Positions 1-8,620 of a DNA stretch of 64,000 nucleotides are shown piece by piece. Origin of the DNA: Flavobacteriales bacterium. Lineage in GTDB: Bacteria; Bacteroidota; Bacteroidia; NS11-12g; UBA9320. The stretch is taken from positions 186,001 through 250,000 of the forward strand of contig JACJZW010000002.1 of the NCBI GenBank assembly GCA_020635355.1, written 5' to 3'. The notes below the pieces were generated by a model. That model saw only the letters and a program-made list of their open reading frames with translations. It did no database searches and was not told the origin of the DNA. Every line of letters begins with the position of its first letter. The stretch's first letter is position 1. Both the position numbers and the translations under genes were made by a program.

Positions 1-148
1 CCACGATCCGCTGGGTCGTGCAACACAATCCATGGAGGTGGTAGATTCCAGATATGTTGATCTGGACCTTACTGGTCCGGTGGGAGTCTACCTGGTTGAA
101 TTCCGCACGGATGATGCGGTTGAATGGGTGAAGGTGGTGAAGAATTGA
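1..148 (+). CDS. C-terminal end of a T9SS-sorted secreted protein (partial)
   Basis: The window opens inside a reading frame that starts at base 2 and ends with TGA at 146-148. The 48 visible residues end in GVYLVEFRTDD followed by VKVVKN. That is the usual last beta-hairpin of a type A T9SS sorting domain (glycine, aromatic, alternating hydrophobics, then a short KVVK-like tail). The protein is therefore probably exported through the type IX system and anchored or released at the surface. The body of the protein lies outside the window, so its activity is unknown. A terminator-like hairpin follows about 100 bases downstream. Confidence 0.6.
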   Translation, partial: HDPLGRATQSMEVVDSRYVDLDLTGPVGVYLVEFRTDDAVEWVKVVKN

Positions 149-180
149 TGACGTGTCCATTGCGATTTTACTGAGATGAA

Positions 181-227
181 AGGACAATGAGCTTGGTTGT
201 TAGTCGTATCTCAAGCCTTGATGTCCT
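181..227 (+). other. Long imperfect hairpin after the partial T9SS gene
   Basis: AGGACA at 181-186 pairs with TGTCCT at 222-227. Inside it GCTTG at 191-195 pairs with CAAGC at 212-216, separated by small internal loops. There is no T-run immediately after it, so it is not a classical terminator on its own. It may protect the 3' end of the upstream transcript or be chance. Confidence 0.3.
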
Positions 228-246
228 GTGAATTAACTTGCGTTGC

Positions 247-270
247 ACTGACCGATGTCAGTCCTTTTTT
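247..270 (+). terminator. Probable intrinsic terminator
   Basis: ACTGAC (247-252), loop CGAT, GTCAGT (257-262), then CC and six T residues. The stem is short (6 bp) but perfect, and the T-tract follows at once. It lies between the partial T9SS gene and the lipoprotein gene, both on the plus strand, so it probably ends the first transcript. Confidence 0.55.
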
Positions 271-352
271 ATAGGGGTGATTCTACTTTCGTTCAGTTCA
301 ATGACGTCCGCTTTTCTTTTGGATTCACGATGAGCATATTGGTATAACATTT

Positions 353-1141
353 ATGAAACTTAACCTCAAAATTCTCCTAGGTCTGTTGACCCTCTTTTTT
401 CTCCCCTTGTTATTAACTCATTGTAAGGACGATGAGTCACCAAAACAAACCGGAACACTACGCTTTCAAATGATCAACCCCATTTCACAGCCGTACCGGA
501 TGAAAAAGGCCAATCCGGATTTAACCGGCACCGAAACGGTCACCAAAACCATCAGCTTCAACGTCTGCGTGGGCGATGTGTGGGTTTCCAAACATGAAGT
601 GAAGGAAGGCGAGGAAGATGTACCGGAGGATTGGGTCCGACTCACGTCCTTCACCAATCGTGATCACAAATTATTCGAAGATTATTCTTTTCCGGATGTT
701 GAAATTCCAATAGGGGAATACAAAAGTGTGCACCTCACGTTTCGCAACGTCTTTTATCGGTATGCGGTGCTGGAATCGGATTCCAGTGTATTCTATGAAT
801 TACTGGAAACCATGGGTTCCTGGGGGGATTCCTGCAACTGGAATGATACCTCGTGGGTGGATCCCAATAGCAATTATTTTAGTTTAGCCGGTAATCACCG
901 TTTGGTTGGGGGACGTTATATCCTGGAGGTTCCTGATGAAAAGCTAACAGGCTTTACCATTGATGCCAACAAAATAGCCGTGGTTAGCTGGCGGTTGGGT
1001 GCAGGAGCCACTGAACCGTGCACCACCACGCTTCATGACGTAAATAACAACCGTACGTGGGACTGCGGAACCGATTCCATGTCGTTCTACTGTCCGCCGG
1101 AAGTCAAGGCCATGTGGGATTTTGTTGTTGAATACCAATAG
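353..1141 (+). CDS. Lipoprotein of unknown function
   Basis: A 262-residue protein whose N-terminus is a lipoprotein signal: two basic residues, a long leucine-rich helix and LLLTHC, with Cys24 followed by KDDE. Acidic residues after the cysteine fit surface or outer-membrane lipoproteins in Bacteroidota. The mature part (about residues 25-262) has a soluble, beta-rich look with several tryptophans and cysteines (NVCVGDVWVS, DSCNW, PCTTT, WDCG, FYCPP). No enzyme motif was recognised. It stands alone between the terminator at 247-270 and a convergent minus-strand gene. The function is not inferred. Confidence 0.75.
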   Translation: MKLNLKILLGLLTLFFLPLLLTHCKDDESPKQTGTLRFQMINPISQPYRMKKANPDLTGTETVTKTISFNVCVGDVWVSKHEVKEGEEDVPEDWVRLTSFTNRDHKLFEDYSFPDVEIPIGEYKSVHLTFRNVFYRYAVLESDSSVFYELLETMGSWGDSCNWNDTSWVDPNSNYFSLAGNHRLVGGRYILEVPDEKLTGFTIDANKIAVVSWRLGAGATEPCTTTLHDVNNNRTWDCGTDSMSFYCPPEVKAMWDFVVEYQ

Positions 1142-1175
1142 CCCTGGCAGGTTATAAATGCTTGATTTTTAATGC

Positions 1176-1550
1176 TTAATTATTGCTCTTTTCGAACGGC
1201 TTCTTCGTTTCTACTTGAGATGTCTTAACAATGGACGTAAGGAGTTTGATTACTTCAAGACACAGACTTTTTATTCTTATTGTGTCGTAGTTAATGATCT
1301 TGCTATACTCAATTAATTCCAGCCAATAATAGGTTTCACGTGCCTCTTTGGATGAGATACTCATTTTTGCCGCAAATTCACGTTTGCTATAACTTGCTGA
1401 AGCTTCAACCACATTTGCTCCGATACTGGTAGCACTTCTTAATAACTGTTTAGAGAGTACATACTCCTTTCTTTGAATCATGTGAAGGTACAGGTCAATG
1501 GCTTCTTTGGATAGCTGAAGTGATTTCTCCTTAATGACGTTTCTTTTCAT
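1176..1550 (-). CDS. Four helix bundle protein (23S rRNA intervening-sequence type)
   Basis: A 124-residue all-helical protein with the family signature: LLRSATSIGANVVEAS around residues 37-52, then KREFAAKMSISSKEA and ETYYWLEL around 56-78. The family was first described in intervening sequences of 23S rRNA genes, but many members, like this one, are free-standing in Bacteroidota chromosomes. No rRNA sequence is visible nearby. The family forms small helical bundle oligomers. The cellular role is not established; it is often seen near mobile or repeated DNA. Confidence 0.85.
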   Translation of the reverse strand: MKRNVIKEKSLQLSKEAIDLYLHMIQRKEYVLSKQLLRSATSIGANVVEASASYSKREFAAKMSISSKEARETYYWLELIEYSKIINYDTIRIKSLCLEVIKLLTSIVKTSQVETKKPFEKSNN

Positions 1551-1692
1551 AGTTTTTTGGTTTTACCCAAAACTATGTTTAGAAGGACAGTTGGTGTTGA
1601 GTTGGTAAATTGTAATTAACCCAACGTCTTCTTTTTAATGCTAAATGTCTATTTAACATTAAGAATTAAGAACTCAACATTAACAGGATCAA

Positions 1693-2955
1693 TCATCTAT
1701 CATTTATAATCATTAACGCTTTAACCAATTCATCCAATTCAGCAGTGGAGGTATACACATTTGGTGTGATCCGGCATCCTTTCACTCCGGGTCTATCTAT
1801 GGCTACGGTCCAGATACGGTAATCGGTTAGAAGTTTGTTGGCCAGTTCAGATGGAGTCATGGAATCTATGCCTACGTTGGCAATACCACAGTATCGGTTG
1901 ATGTCGCTGGAGGTATTAAGCTGAATTCCTTTGACACCTCGGACTTGCGTTGTCCAATAGGTGGTTAGATAGCGGAGTCGAGCCTCTTTTCGTTCCGATC
2001 CAATCATGTTGTGAAAGGTCAGGGCCACTTTTATCCCCTGCATGGTGTGCGGAGGAATCGTCCCCATGTGATTTAACTTTCGGATGTCATCTTCCGGCAA
2101 AGGGTCTTCGGCCATCATCGGCCACAGGCCAGCAATATGTTCCTTTTTTACGTACAATAGGCCGTTACCCAGCGGGGCACTCAGCCATTTGTGTAAACTG
2201 GTCCCATAATAATCACAGTGAAGATCCGGGATTTTACCGGCAAGGTGCGCAAATGAATGCGCCCCATCTACCATGACCTTGACGCCATGTTGATGTGCCA
2301 TGTCGCAAATTTTTCGAACAGGAAGCACGTGACCCGTAATGTTGATCATGTGGCAAACCATGATCAGTTTTGTCTTCGAGGTGATTTGATCCTCGTATAA
2401 TTTTACGATCTCCTCATCAGAAATGGGATGATTCGGGACATGGATCAATCGATTAACAATGCCATATCGTTTCTCCATCAACTTGAACATATTGAGCATG
2501 GCTCCATAGTCCTGATGGGCCATGATGGCTTCATCACCCGAAACCCAATGTTGTCCGCCAATGACGATGTCTAAAGACTCCGTGGTGTTGCGGGTAATCA
2601 CCAATTCATCGGAACCGCAACCGGCAAATTCAGCCAGCATCTTACGCGTTTCAATCTGCTCCTGAGCAAATTGTTTCCTCATATACCATGAACCCTGAAG
2701 GTTCATTTCCTGAGTGAGCCGTTGATACTCCGTGAGTATGGTTTGAGGCATGATGGAGTAATAGCCGTTCTCCAGGTTGATGTAATCGTCCTTCAAAAGG
2801 TAGTGCCCCCGGATATCTTGCCAGAAGGCATCATTGGTTGAACTTTCATCCACGGACGTTTTTTGAATCGACTCAAATACCTCGGCCAAGGCATTGACGG
2901 ATGAAGCAGATAAACCAAGGGTGATCAGTTGCTTAATGAAGTCTCGTTTTGTCAT
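1693..2955 (-). CDS. Class V aminotransferase / isopenicillin-N-epimerase-like PLP enzyme
   Basis: The start is taken at the ATG giving MTKRDFIKQL; the ten upstream in-frame residues do not look like protein. The N-terminus carries a KRDFIK plus hydrophobic stretch that resembles a Tat-type export signal, though with KR rather than RR, so periplasmic location is only possible. The fold is a class V PLP enzyme: TRNTTESLDIVI (phosphate-binding helix), VMVDGAHSFA with the ring-stacking Asp, and YYGTSLHKWLSAP with the Schiff-base lysine. At 420 residues the length fits. Substrate is unknown; relatives act as cysteine desulfurases, epimerases or aminotransferases. The secreted T9SS protein gene lies just upstream on the same strand. 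Confidence 0.85.
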   Translation of the reverse strand: MTKRDFIKQLITLGLSASSVNALAEVFESIQKTSVDESSTNDAFWQDIRGHYLLKDDYINLENGYYSIMPQTILTEYQRLTQEMNLQGSWYMRKQFAQEQIETRKMLAEFAGCGSDELVITRNTTESLDIVIGGQHWVSGDEAIMAHQDYGAMLNMFKLMEKRYGIVNRLIHVPNHPISDEEIVKLYEDQITSKTKLIMVCHMINITGHVLPVRKICDMAHQHGVKVMVDGAHSFAHLAGKIPDLHCDYYGTSLHKWLSAPLGNGLLYVKKEHIAGLWPMMAEDPLPEDDIRKLNHMGTIPPHTMQGIKVALTFHNMIGSERKEARLRYLTTYWTTQVRGVKGIQLNTSSDINRYCGIANVGIDSMTPSELANKLLTDYRIWTVAIDRPGVKGCRITPNVYTSTAELDELVKALMIINDR

Positions 2956-3034
2956 GGAGAAATGGCAACGATAAGTTCGCCACAAGGTAAACTATTTTCA
3001 ATGAAGTTGGGAAAAAGGGCAATATCCGGTTGGC

Positions 3035-4159
3035 TTACCAAATCACGATACGTTGGACATTCACAAGGGCTCCGTGCTCATTATAAAGATGTAGGAGATA
3101 GATGCCAATTCCCAAATCGGCAAGCGAAATCGGAGAGGAGGTGCTTTTCCGCACCAAATCACCTAATGAGTTGTACAGTTCGAAACTCGAACCTGGTGGA
3201 ATATCCAGATAGATATAGTCTGATGTGGGATTTGGGTAAATGCGAAAAGAAGTGGTTGGATGGTTATGTACATCCAGAAAAGTGGAGTGTAGCTTGTATA
3301 ACGCGGAGGCGCCCAAGGAATTGGATTCAGCCGACAAACAGATTCCGGTGTCGGTGAACGTTATGCCCTCAATTTGAGGTGAATATCCGGCCGGAACGGA
3401 GATCGAGTGTCGGTTGATCCTCCCGTTTGATAAGTTGGATAACGTGAAATCTTCAATGCTGGTTATGAACGGTTCCATCGGGAAGTTAAAGGTATACCCA
3501 CACAGTATGATTCGATTGGAGTCCGGGTGAAACGTTGCGCCGGTGACCAGTCCTTGGGTATTTAGACTGTCCATCCGATCAATAGAATAAGTTCCCGGAG
3601 TCTTGGACAAGGCATACAGGTTGGTCCTTTGATTTCCCCAGTTTTTAGTGAAGATGTATAAACTATCTCCTATAGCAATGAAGGCTTCAGCGTCGAAATT
3701 AGTTGTGAAGGCACTGGGTTTGAAGTCGGCCTGATCCGCATAGGAAAATCGAATTTTTTCGGATGGCACGGTGTCGTTGGAGGATGAATGGTAGTCTGAA
3801 ATTAATATCCGATATACGGTTAGGTTGGTTCGGACACCATCGTTATTCCCAAAATCACCGATGTAGATGTACGTGTCGTCGTGACAGATATCTTCCCAAT
3901 CTACATTTTGGGCGTTATCAACCACTACCGAACGGATTACCGTTCCGGTTGACGGGTCGATTTCATAAAGTATTGGATCGCCACCGGAATCAGTGTGTGT
4001 GATGATGTTGCCGTTCAAATAAATCAGACCGGAGGTTTCCTTGAGTGGAGCGGCTAAGTCCGTCATCACGATTAACTGTTGGGCGTGAATGGCGGCGGTG
4101 CAAACAAAAACGCTTGAAAGGGCCAATAGGAGACGCGTTATGAATCGATGGCAAATCAC
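3035..4159 (-). CDS. Secreted beta-propeller-like protein with T9SS sorting domain
   Basis: A 374-residue protein. The start is a GTG at 4159; no ATG gives the signal peptide (hydrophobic LLLALSSVFVCTAA ending at AQQ). Residues about 30-290 have repeated strands such as ETSGLIYLNG, VDWEDICHDDTYIYIGDFGNN and NFDAEAFIAIGDSLYIFTKNW, which suggest a propeller of the SdiA-regulated/phytase-like type. The C-terminus from FRIYPNPTSDYIYLDI to GIYLLHLYNEHG is a clear type A T9SS sorting domain. It should be exported through the outer membrane. The substrate or ligand is unknown. Confidence 0.8.
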   Translation of the reverse strand: MICHRFITRLLLALSSVFVCTAAIHAQQLIVMTDLAAPLKETSGLIYLNGNIITHTDSGGDPILYEIDPSTGTVIRSVVVDNAQNVDWEDICHDDTYIYIGDFGNNDGVRTNLTVYRILISDYHSSSNDTVPSEKIRFSYADQADFKPSAFTTNFDAEAFIAIGDSLYIFTKNWGNQRTNLYALSKTPGTYSIDRMDSLNTQGLVTGATFHPDSNRIILCGYTFNFPMEPFITSIEDFTLSNLSNGRINRHSISVPAGYSPQIEGITFTDTGICLSAESNSLGASALYKLHSTFLDVHNHPTTSFRIYPNPTSDYIYLDIPPGSSFELYNSLGDLVRKSTSSPISLADLGIGIYLLHLYNEHGALVNVQRIVIW

Positions 4160-4207
4160 GCAGAATGATGTCGTTTCATTTGTGGCGAAAGATAGCAGGT
4201 AAATGGA

Positions 4208-4615
4208 CTACCTTATTTTTCGAATCCAAAAAGACACCAACATTGGGATGAAGATGATGGCGAGAGTGGTGATTCCAAGGAGTAATAGGAAGGAAGCACC
4301 CAGCCAATGTAATTGGGTGAACAACAATCCCAACAATGTAACGGATAAGCCGAATGCACCAATGAACAGCGCAATGACCTTTACGTTCATCAAAGAACTG
4401 CCTCGCGAAAGCATCGGTTGGGTATGGTCATTCAACACGAAGTTTAATTCAAAGACAGACGAAAGGGCCATGATTGATTCATAATCGGGGTTGGCACCTT
4501 TCTCAATACGCTGAATGGTGCGCACACTCAATCCACTCATTTGTGATACCTTTTCTTGGGACCAATTTCTTGAGATTCTGATTTTTTTGAGATCGTTTAG
4601 TGAATGCGTTTTCAT
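4208..4615 (-). CDS. XRE-family helix-turn-helix regulator with membrane segments
   Basis: The start is set at the ATG giving MKTHSLNDLKKIR; the upstream open frame lacks protein-like composition. Residues about 5-60 form an XRE helix-turn-helix (IRISRNWSQEKVSQMSGLSVRTIQRIEKG). The C-terminal half has two hydrophobic helices (VIALFIGAFGLSVTLLGLLF and LGASFLLLLGITTLAIIFIP), so the protein is probably a membrane-tethered DNA-binding regulator. This arrangement is common in Bacteroidota. The target is unknown; it sits next to the first repeat array. Confidence 0.8.
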   Translation of the reverse strand: MKTHSLNDLKKIRISRNWSQEKVSQMSGLSVRTIQRIEKGANPDYESIMALSSVFELNFVLNDHTQPMLSRGSSLMNVKVIALFIGAFGLSVTLLGLLFTQLHWLGASFLLLLGITTLAIIFIPMLVSFWIRKIR

Positions 4616-4829
4616 AGTCGGGACTTTGATCCAAGAATAGGTGAAATCTGACCATTCCTTTGCGACAAAATGCCGACAATCACCCGACACCTTGTTCACC
4701 TTGAATACGCTAATCCATTAAACCGCCTTTTTCTTTCTCCGACCAAATTCCCAACACGTGTGGAAGGGGATGATTCATTAGAAACAAATCCAGGTGCTCT
4801 TTAATCAAACGTTTGCGAACGTTCAATTG

Positions 4830-5245
4830 AAGTATTGTTAGGGCGGCTGTGCCAAGTCCCAAGTGGAAGTTAGGGGTAGAAGCGAGAACCGATGATATAA
4901 TTATCCCAACGTTTAGGAACTATCCTACGACTCGAAAAATGGCTAAACGCAATGGGAAATTACCAAACGCAGGCAGGAATGTCACGAGGATTTTGTAGGG
5001 ACACATGTGCCCCTACCCCGAGGAAAGTTAGGTGTTAAGTGTGAGAACCGATGTCGTAATTCTCCCAACGTAGGGAAAGTACCCAACGCCACAGAAATTC
5101 ACCAAGCGTTTGCGGGCTTATCCCAGAATTTTTGTAGGGACGCATTTAGCCCCTACCCCGAGGAAAGTTACCCAATTCCCAGCACACCAACCCAATCGCA
5201 TGGCGTATTCAGCGTTGGGAAAAACCATCCGCTCTGAAATAAAAA
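4830..5245. repeat. Repeat array A: about three imperfect ~140-bp noncoding units
   Basis: The gap between the XRE gene and GAPDH holds tandem, diverged copies of one unit. Two good cores read TGTAGGGAC..CAT followed by CCCCTACCCCGAGGAAAGTTA, starting at 4994 and 5133 (139 bp apart). A decayed third core starts near 4836. After each core come GAGAACCGATG, TTCTCCCAACGTA, AGTACCCAACGCC and a short AT-rich stretch. The same unit recurs at 33.9-34.2 kb and, in reverse, at 46.6-47.0 kb. Open frames across it are not conserved between copies, so the array appears noncoding. Confidence 0.8.
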
Positions 5246-5277
5246 ATGGAGGTTATAAAAACCGACTAATCAACCGA

Positions 5278-6735
5278 TCAGTAATACGTCATCCGACGTA
5301 CGTTGGCTACGTACTTGGCCAATCGCATCACCTGCATGGTATACCCAAACTCGTTATCGTACCACACATACAATACGATGTTTTTCTTATCCGGGTGAAC
5401 AATCGTTGCCGGACTGTCGAACACCGAGCAACAGCTGTTACCGATAATGTCATTGGATACCAACTCACTGTCGATGGAGTAAAAAATCTGACTTACCAAT
5501 GCACCGTTCAAGGCCGCATTTTTAAGCAAACTGTTCACCTCTTCAACGGTAGTCTCTTTAGATACCGTGAGATTCATCATCGCCAGTGAACCATTTGGAG
5601 TTGGGACGCGCACCGCGTTGGCTGTAAGCTTGTCCTTCAATTCAGGAATAACCTTGGTTACAGCTTTACCGGCACCGGTTTCGGTAATTACCATGTTGAT
5701 GGCGGCAGACCGGCCTCTTCTGGACTTCTTGTGCATGTTGTCCAGGAGGTTTTGGTCGTTGGTGTAGGCGTGAATGGTTTCGATGTGGCCCTTCTCTACA
5801 TTCAGGTGATCGTTAATTACCTTCAGAACGGGCACAATGGCGTTGGTTGTACACGATGCAGCGGAGAAGATTTGTTCGTTATTGATATCGAGCTCCTCGT
5901 GATTTACACCGTAAACAACGTTGGGAACTTCTTTTCCAGGAGCGGTCAACAGCACGCTTCCAATACCTTCTGATTTAAGATGAAGCGATAGGGCGTCACG
6001 ATCACGGAAGGCTCCGGTGTTATCAATCACCAATGCATTTTTGATTCCGTAGCTTTTGTAATCCACTTGATCCGGACTTGGAGCCTGAATCATGTGAACG
6101 ATCTGTCCGTTGATGATCAACGCGTTATTCTCCAGATCTTCAATGATGGTTCCAGAGAATGGTCCGTGAACCGAATCCGTTCTCAAAAGGGAAGCTCGTT
6201 TGATGATCTCCTGATCTGAGTTAGTACGGGTTACAATGGCGCGTAAGCGAAGTTGCTGACCCTTACCGGTATTTTTGATGAGCTCTCGGGCGGCGAGTCG
6301 GCCAATCCGACCAAAGCCGTAAAGCACGACATCTTTAGGTTCAAGTGGATGTGACTCATTCTGAATAAAATCAGCAAGCTTGTCCGAAATGAAGTCCTTT
6401 TTATTGGCATACTGACTTTGAACTTCTTGCCATTCATAAGCCAATTTTCCGATATCAATTTTGGATGGAGCCACGTCCATTTCGCTGATGATTTGGGCCA
6501 ATTCCGCAGAATCATATACGTTGATGGGTTTATTAACAACGTCTTTGGCGTACTTGTGCAATCGCAAAATTTCTGAAACACCCTGATCTACGAGTGTATT
6601 TCGGAATAAGACCAGTTCGATGCTTTTGTCGTACAGCAGGTTGCTGGTGGAGTTAATCAGTTTGGCAGCGGCTCTTTTTTGGTCGATCCACAGTTCCAAT
6701 TCGCGTTCGTACTTGGCGGTTGCGTTGTGTTCCAT
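5278..6735 (-). CDS. gap: Glyceraldehyde-3-phosphate dehydrogenase, long Bacteroidota form
   Basis: Oxidises glyceraldehyde-3-phosphate to 1,3-bisphosphoglycerate in glycolysis, or runs in reverse. The protein is 485 residues, about 150 more than the classical enzyme. An N-terminal extension of about 130 mostly helical residues precedes the Rossmann start VVLYGFGRIGRLAAREL (about 136-152). The catalytic Cys295 lies in SAASCTTNAIVPVL and His322 in ETIHAYTNDQNLLD. The strand after GFGRIGR ends IVTRTNSD without the usual NAD-selecting Asp, so NADP use is possible but not shown. It is a monocistronic-looking gene between array A and a gene-poor stretch. Confidence 0.93.
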   Translation of the reverse strand: MEHNATAKYERELELWIDQKRAAAKLINSTSNLLYDKSIELVLFRNTLVDQGVSEILRLHKYAKDVVNKPINVYDSAELAQIISEMDVAPSKIDIGKLAYEWQEVQSQYANKKDFISDKLADFIQNESHPLEPKDVVLYGFGRIGRLAARELIKNTGKGQQLRLRAIVTRTNSDQEIIKRASLLRTDSVHGPFSGTIIEDLENNALIINGQIVHMIQAPSPDQVDYKSYGIKNALVIDNTGAFRDRDALSLHLKSEGIGSVLLTAPGKEVPNVVYGVNHEELDINNEQIFSAASCTTNAIVPVLKVINDHLNVEKGHIETIHAYTNDQNLLDNMHKKSRRGRSAAINMVITETGAGKAVTKVIPELKDKLTANAVRVPTPNGSLAMMNLTVSKETTVEEVNSLLKNAALNGALVSQIFYSIDSELVSNDIIGNSCCSVFDSPATIVHPDKKNIVLYVWYDNEFGYTMQVMRLAKYVANVRRMTYY

Positions 6736-7049
6736 ATCCGGAGTTTTGATGTAGGCTTGAAAATTCGGTGCAAATTTGAGTGATTATTTGGTAAAAGCCG
6801 AATGGAATTGAAAAGAAGGTAATAAGCTCTTGGCCCAGCTGAACATCGAATTTAAAATTGGAAGTGGTTAGCAGGGTTACATCAAGCTGAGGTTGAGTTT
6901 GTTAAGGAATATTGGGAGATGAATTTCGAACCGATAAGTCTACAGGAGATGAAGGAGATGTTGGGGCGTATTTGGGCCTATGGGATAAGCATGAACGATT
7001 AAAGTTTTGAGTAGCTGAAGTGACTCAATTTGCAGAGGTTTGAGGAAAC
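6736..7049. other. Gene-poor stretch with a possible gene remnant
   Basis: About 310 bases between the GAPDH start and the mnmE stop. On the plus strand a frame is open for about 47 codons and ends ...LQEMKEMLGRIWAYGISMND, stop near 7002. Its only internal ATG is at 6919 (27 codons). It looks like a protein tail without a body, perhaps a decayed gene. No RNA gene or clear terminator was seen. Confidence 0.3.
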
Positions 7050-8390
7050 CTACTTGCCAATACAAAACCGCGTAAAAATGGAATCCAGAAGGTCGTCGGT
7101 CGTGACCTCACCAGTGATGAGGCCCAGAAAATGAAGGGATTGCCTGATGTCCAAGGCTACCAGATCACTGGATAATCCGGAATCAAGTCCGTGTAAAACA
7201 CGCTGGAGGGAATCGGAGCTTTGTCGTAAGGCATCGGCATGACGCGCATTGTTTACAATGGTTTCACTTCCGAACTCATAGGAACCGGCAATTTTTTTCA
7301 AAGCAGTAAGGAGGGACATGATATTACCTGACTTTGCCTGAATGGGGATCACTTCTTCGCCAAAGGTTGCATCCGGAGTGAGGTCGGTTTTATTGGCTAC
7401 CACCAACTGGTAAGCCACCTCGGGTAGCTGAGAAACCTCATGAACAAGTTGAGCCGAATTGGTTGTTTCGGCATCAAACAGGTAGATGATCAGATCGGCA
7501 TCGCGCATGGATGCCTTGGCGCGATCTACCCCAATTTGTTCAATGGCGTCGGAACTTTCCCGCAAACCGGCGGTATCAATCAACCGGAAGAGCACACCAT
7601 CCAAGGTGAACAATTCTTCAATGGTATCCCGGGTTGTCCCGGCGATGTCTGAGACAATGGCTCGTTCCTCTTTCAGCAAGGCATTCAGCAAGGTTGATTT
7701 CCCGGCATTGGGCTTGCCAACGATAACCGTTCGAATTCCGTGCTTCATGGCATTACCGGCTACAAACGATTCGCGCAGCTTCTCGATTCGGGTCAAAAGC
7801 AAATCAACCAAACTTCGAAGTCGATCCCGATTGGCAAACTCCACATCTTCCTCACCAAAGTCGTTTTCCAGTTCAATCAGTGCGGCGAAATCAATTAACT
7901 CCTGACGCAATCCGGCGATGTCGTCCCGAAAACCACCCCGCATCTGATGCAATGCCATTTGCAGTCCGGCTTCGCTTTGACTGTGAATCATGTCGGCCAC
8001 GGCCTCTGCCTGCGTGAGATCGAGTTTTTTATTTAAAAATGCCCGCAAGGTGAACTCACCTGGTTCGGCTGTTCGGCAGCCATTCTTCAACAAGGTGTGT
8101 AGAATCCGACCAGTGATGTACGGCGATCCATGACCGCTAATTTCCACGGAATCTTCACCGGTGTAAGAATGGGGAGATCGAAACACGGATACGATGACCT
8201 CGTCAACAACCTGCTCGCCATCACGAACATGTCCGTAATGCATGGTGTATCCACCGGCATCCGACAAATCCTTACTGAAACACGTGTTCACCACGTTCAC
8301 CGCATCAGCTCCGCTTATCCGTATCACCGCAAGGGCGGAAACACCTGGTGGGGTAGCCGGTGCGGCAATGGTGTCAAGTAGGGACTGCAT
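7050..8390 (-). CDS. mnmE: tRNA uridine-5-carboxymethylaminomethyl(34) synthesis GTPase MnmE
   Basis: MnmE works with MnmG to install the carboxymethylaminomethyl group on wobble uridine of several tRNAs. From the chosen start (MQSLLDTIAAPATPPG; eight upstream codons discarded) the order is an N-terminal formyl-THF-binding domain (ALAVIRISG, GEFTLRAFLNKKLDLTQAEAV), the helical domain, and a G domain inserted in it. Visible GTPase motifs are GKPNAGKST, IAGTTRDT, DTAG and NKTD. The C-terminus is FCIGK, the catalytic-cysteine tail typical of MnmE. Length (446 residues) is normal. A near-consensus -7 element (GACCTTTG on the minus strand, 8412-8419) lies just upstream. Confidence 0.97.
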   Translation of the reverse strand: MQSLLDTIAAPATPPGVSALAVIRISGADAVNVVNTCFSKDLSDAGGYTMHYGHVRDGEQVVDEVIVSVFRSPHSYTGEDSVEISGHGSPYITGRILHTLLKNGCRTAEPGEFTLRAFLNKKLDLTQAEAVADMIHSQSEAGLQMALHQMRGGFRDDIAGLRQELIDFAALIELENDFGEEDVEFANRDRLRSLVDLLLTRIEKLRESFVAGNAMKHGIRTVIVGKPNAGKSTLLNALLKEERAIVSDIAGTTRDTIEELFTLDGVLFRLIDTAGLRESSDAIEQIGVDRAKASMRDADLIIYLFDAETTNSAQLVHEVSQLPEVAYQLVVANKTDLTPDATFGEEVIPIQAKSGNIMSLLTALKKIAGSYEFGSETIVNNARHADALRQSSDSLQRVLHGLDSGLSSDLVALDIRQSLHFLGLITGEVTTDDLLDSIFTRFCIGK

Positions 8391-8620
8391 GGCGATTACG
8401 TTTTTGAATGGCAAAGGTCGGGAGAAAATTGGAAGGAGAAATGGTGGAGCTGGGAGTCTGTTTAGACTAATATCGAAGAACTAATATCGAAGAACTCCTT
8501 AAGTTGAGAGATCCGGGTGCTGAGATCCGAGTATTGTAATCAGTGTTTTGAGTTTTGATCTTTAGAGATTGTGCCATGCAATAGGATTACGAGTTTCCAG
8601 TTAACTAAGTAAACCACCCC

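Noticed and set aside
1176..1550. 23S rRNA intervening sequence
   Set aside because: The protein family is named for that context, but no rRNA sequence flanks it here.
4830..5245. CRISPR array candidate
   Set aside because: Units are about 140 bp, imperfect, and the whole unit (not just a short repeat) is conserved; no short identical repeats with unique spacers and no cas genes.
5007..5589. Plus-strand frames across array A and into GAPDH
   Set aside because: They run through noncoding repeats or antisense to a clear GAPDH gene, and the frame is not kept in the other repeat copies.
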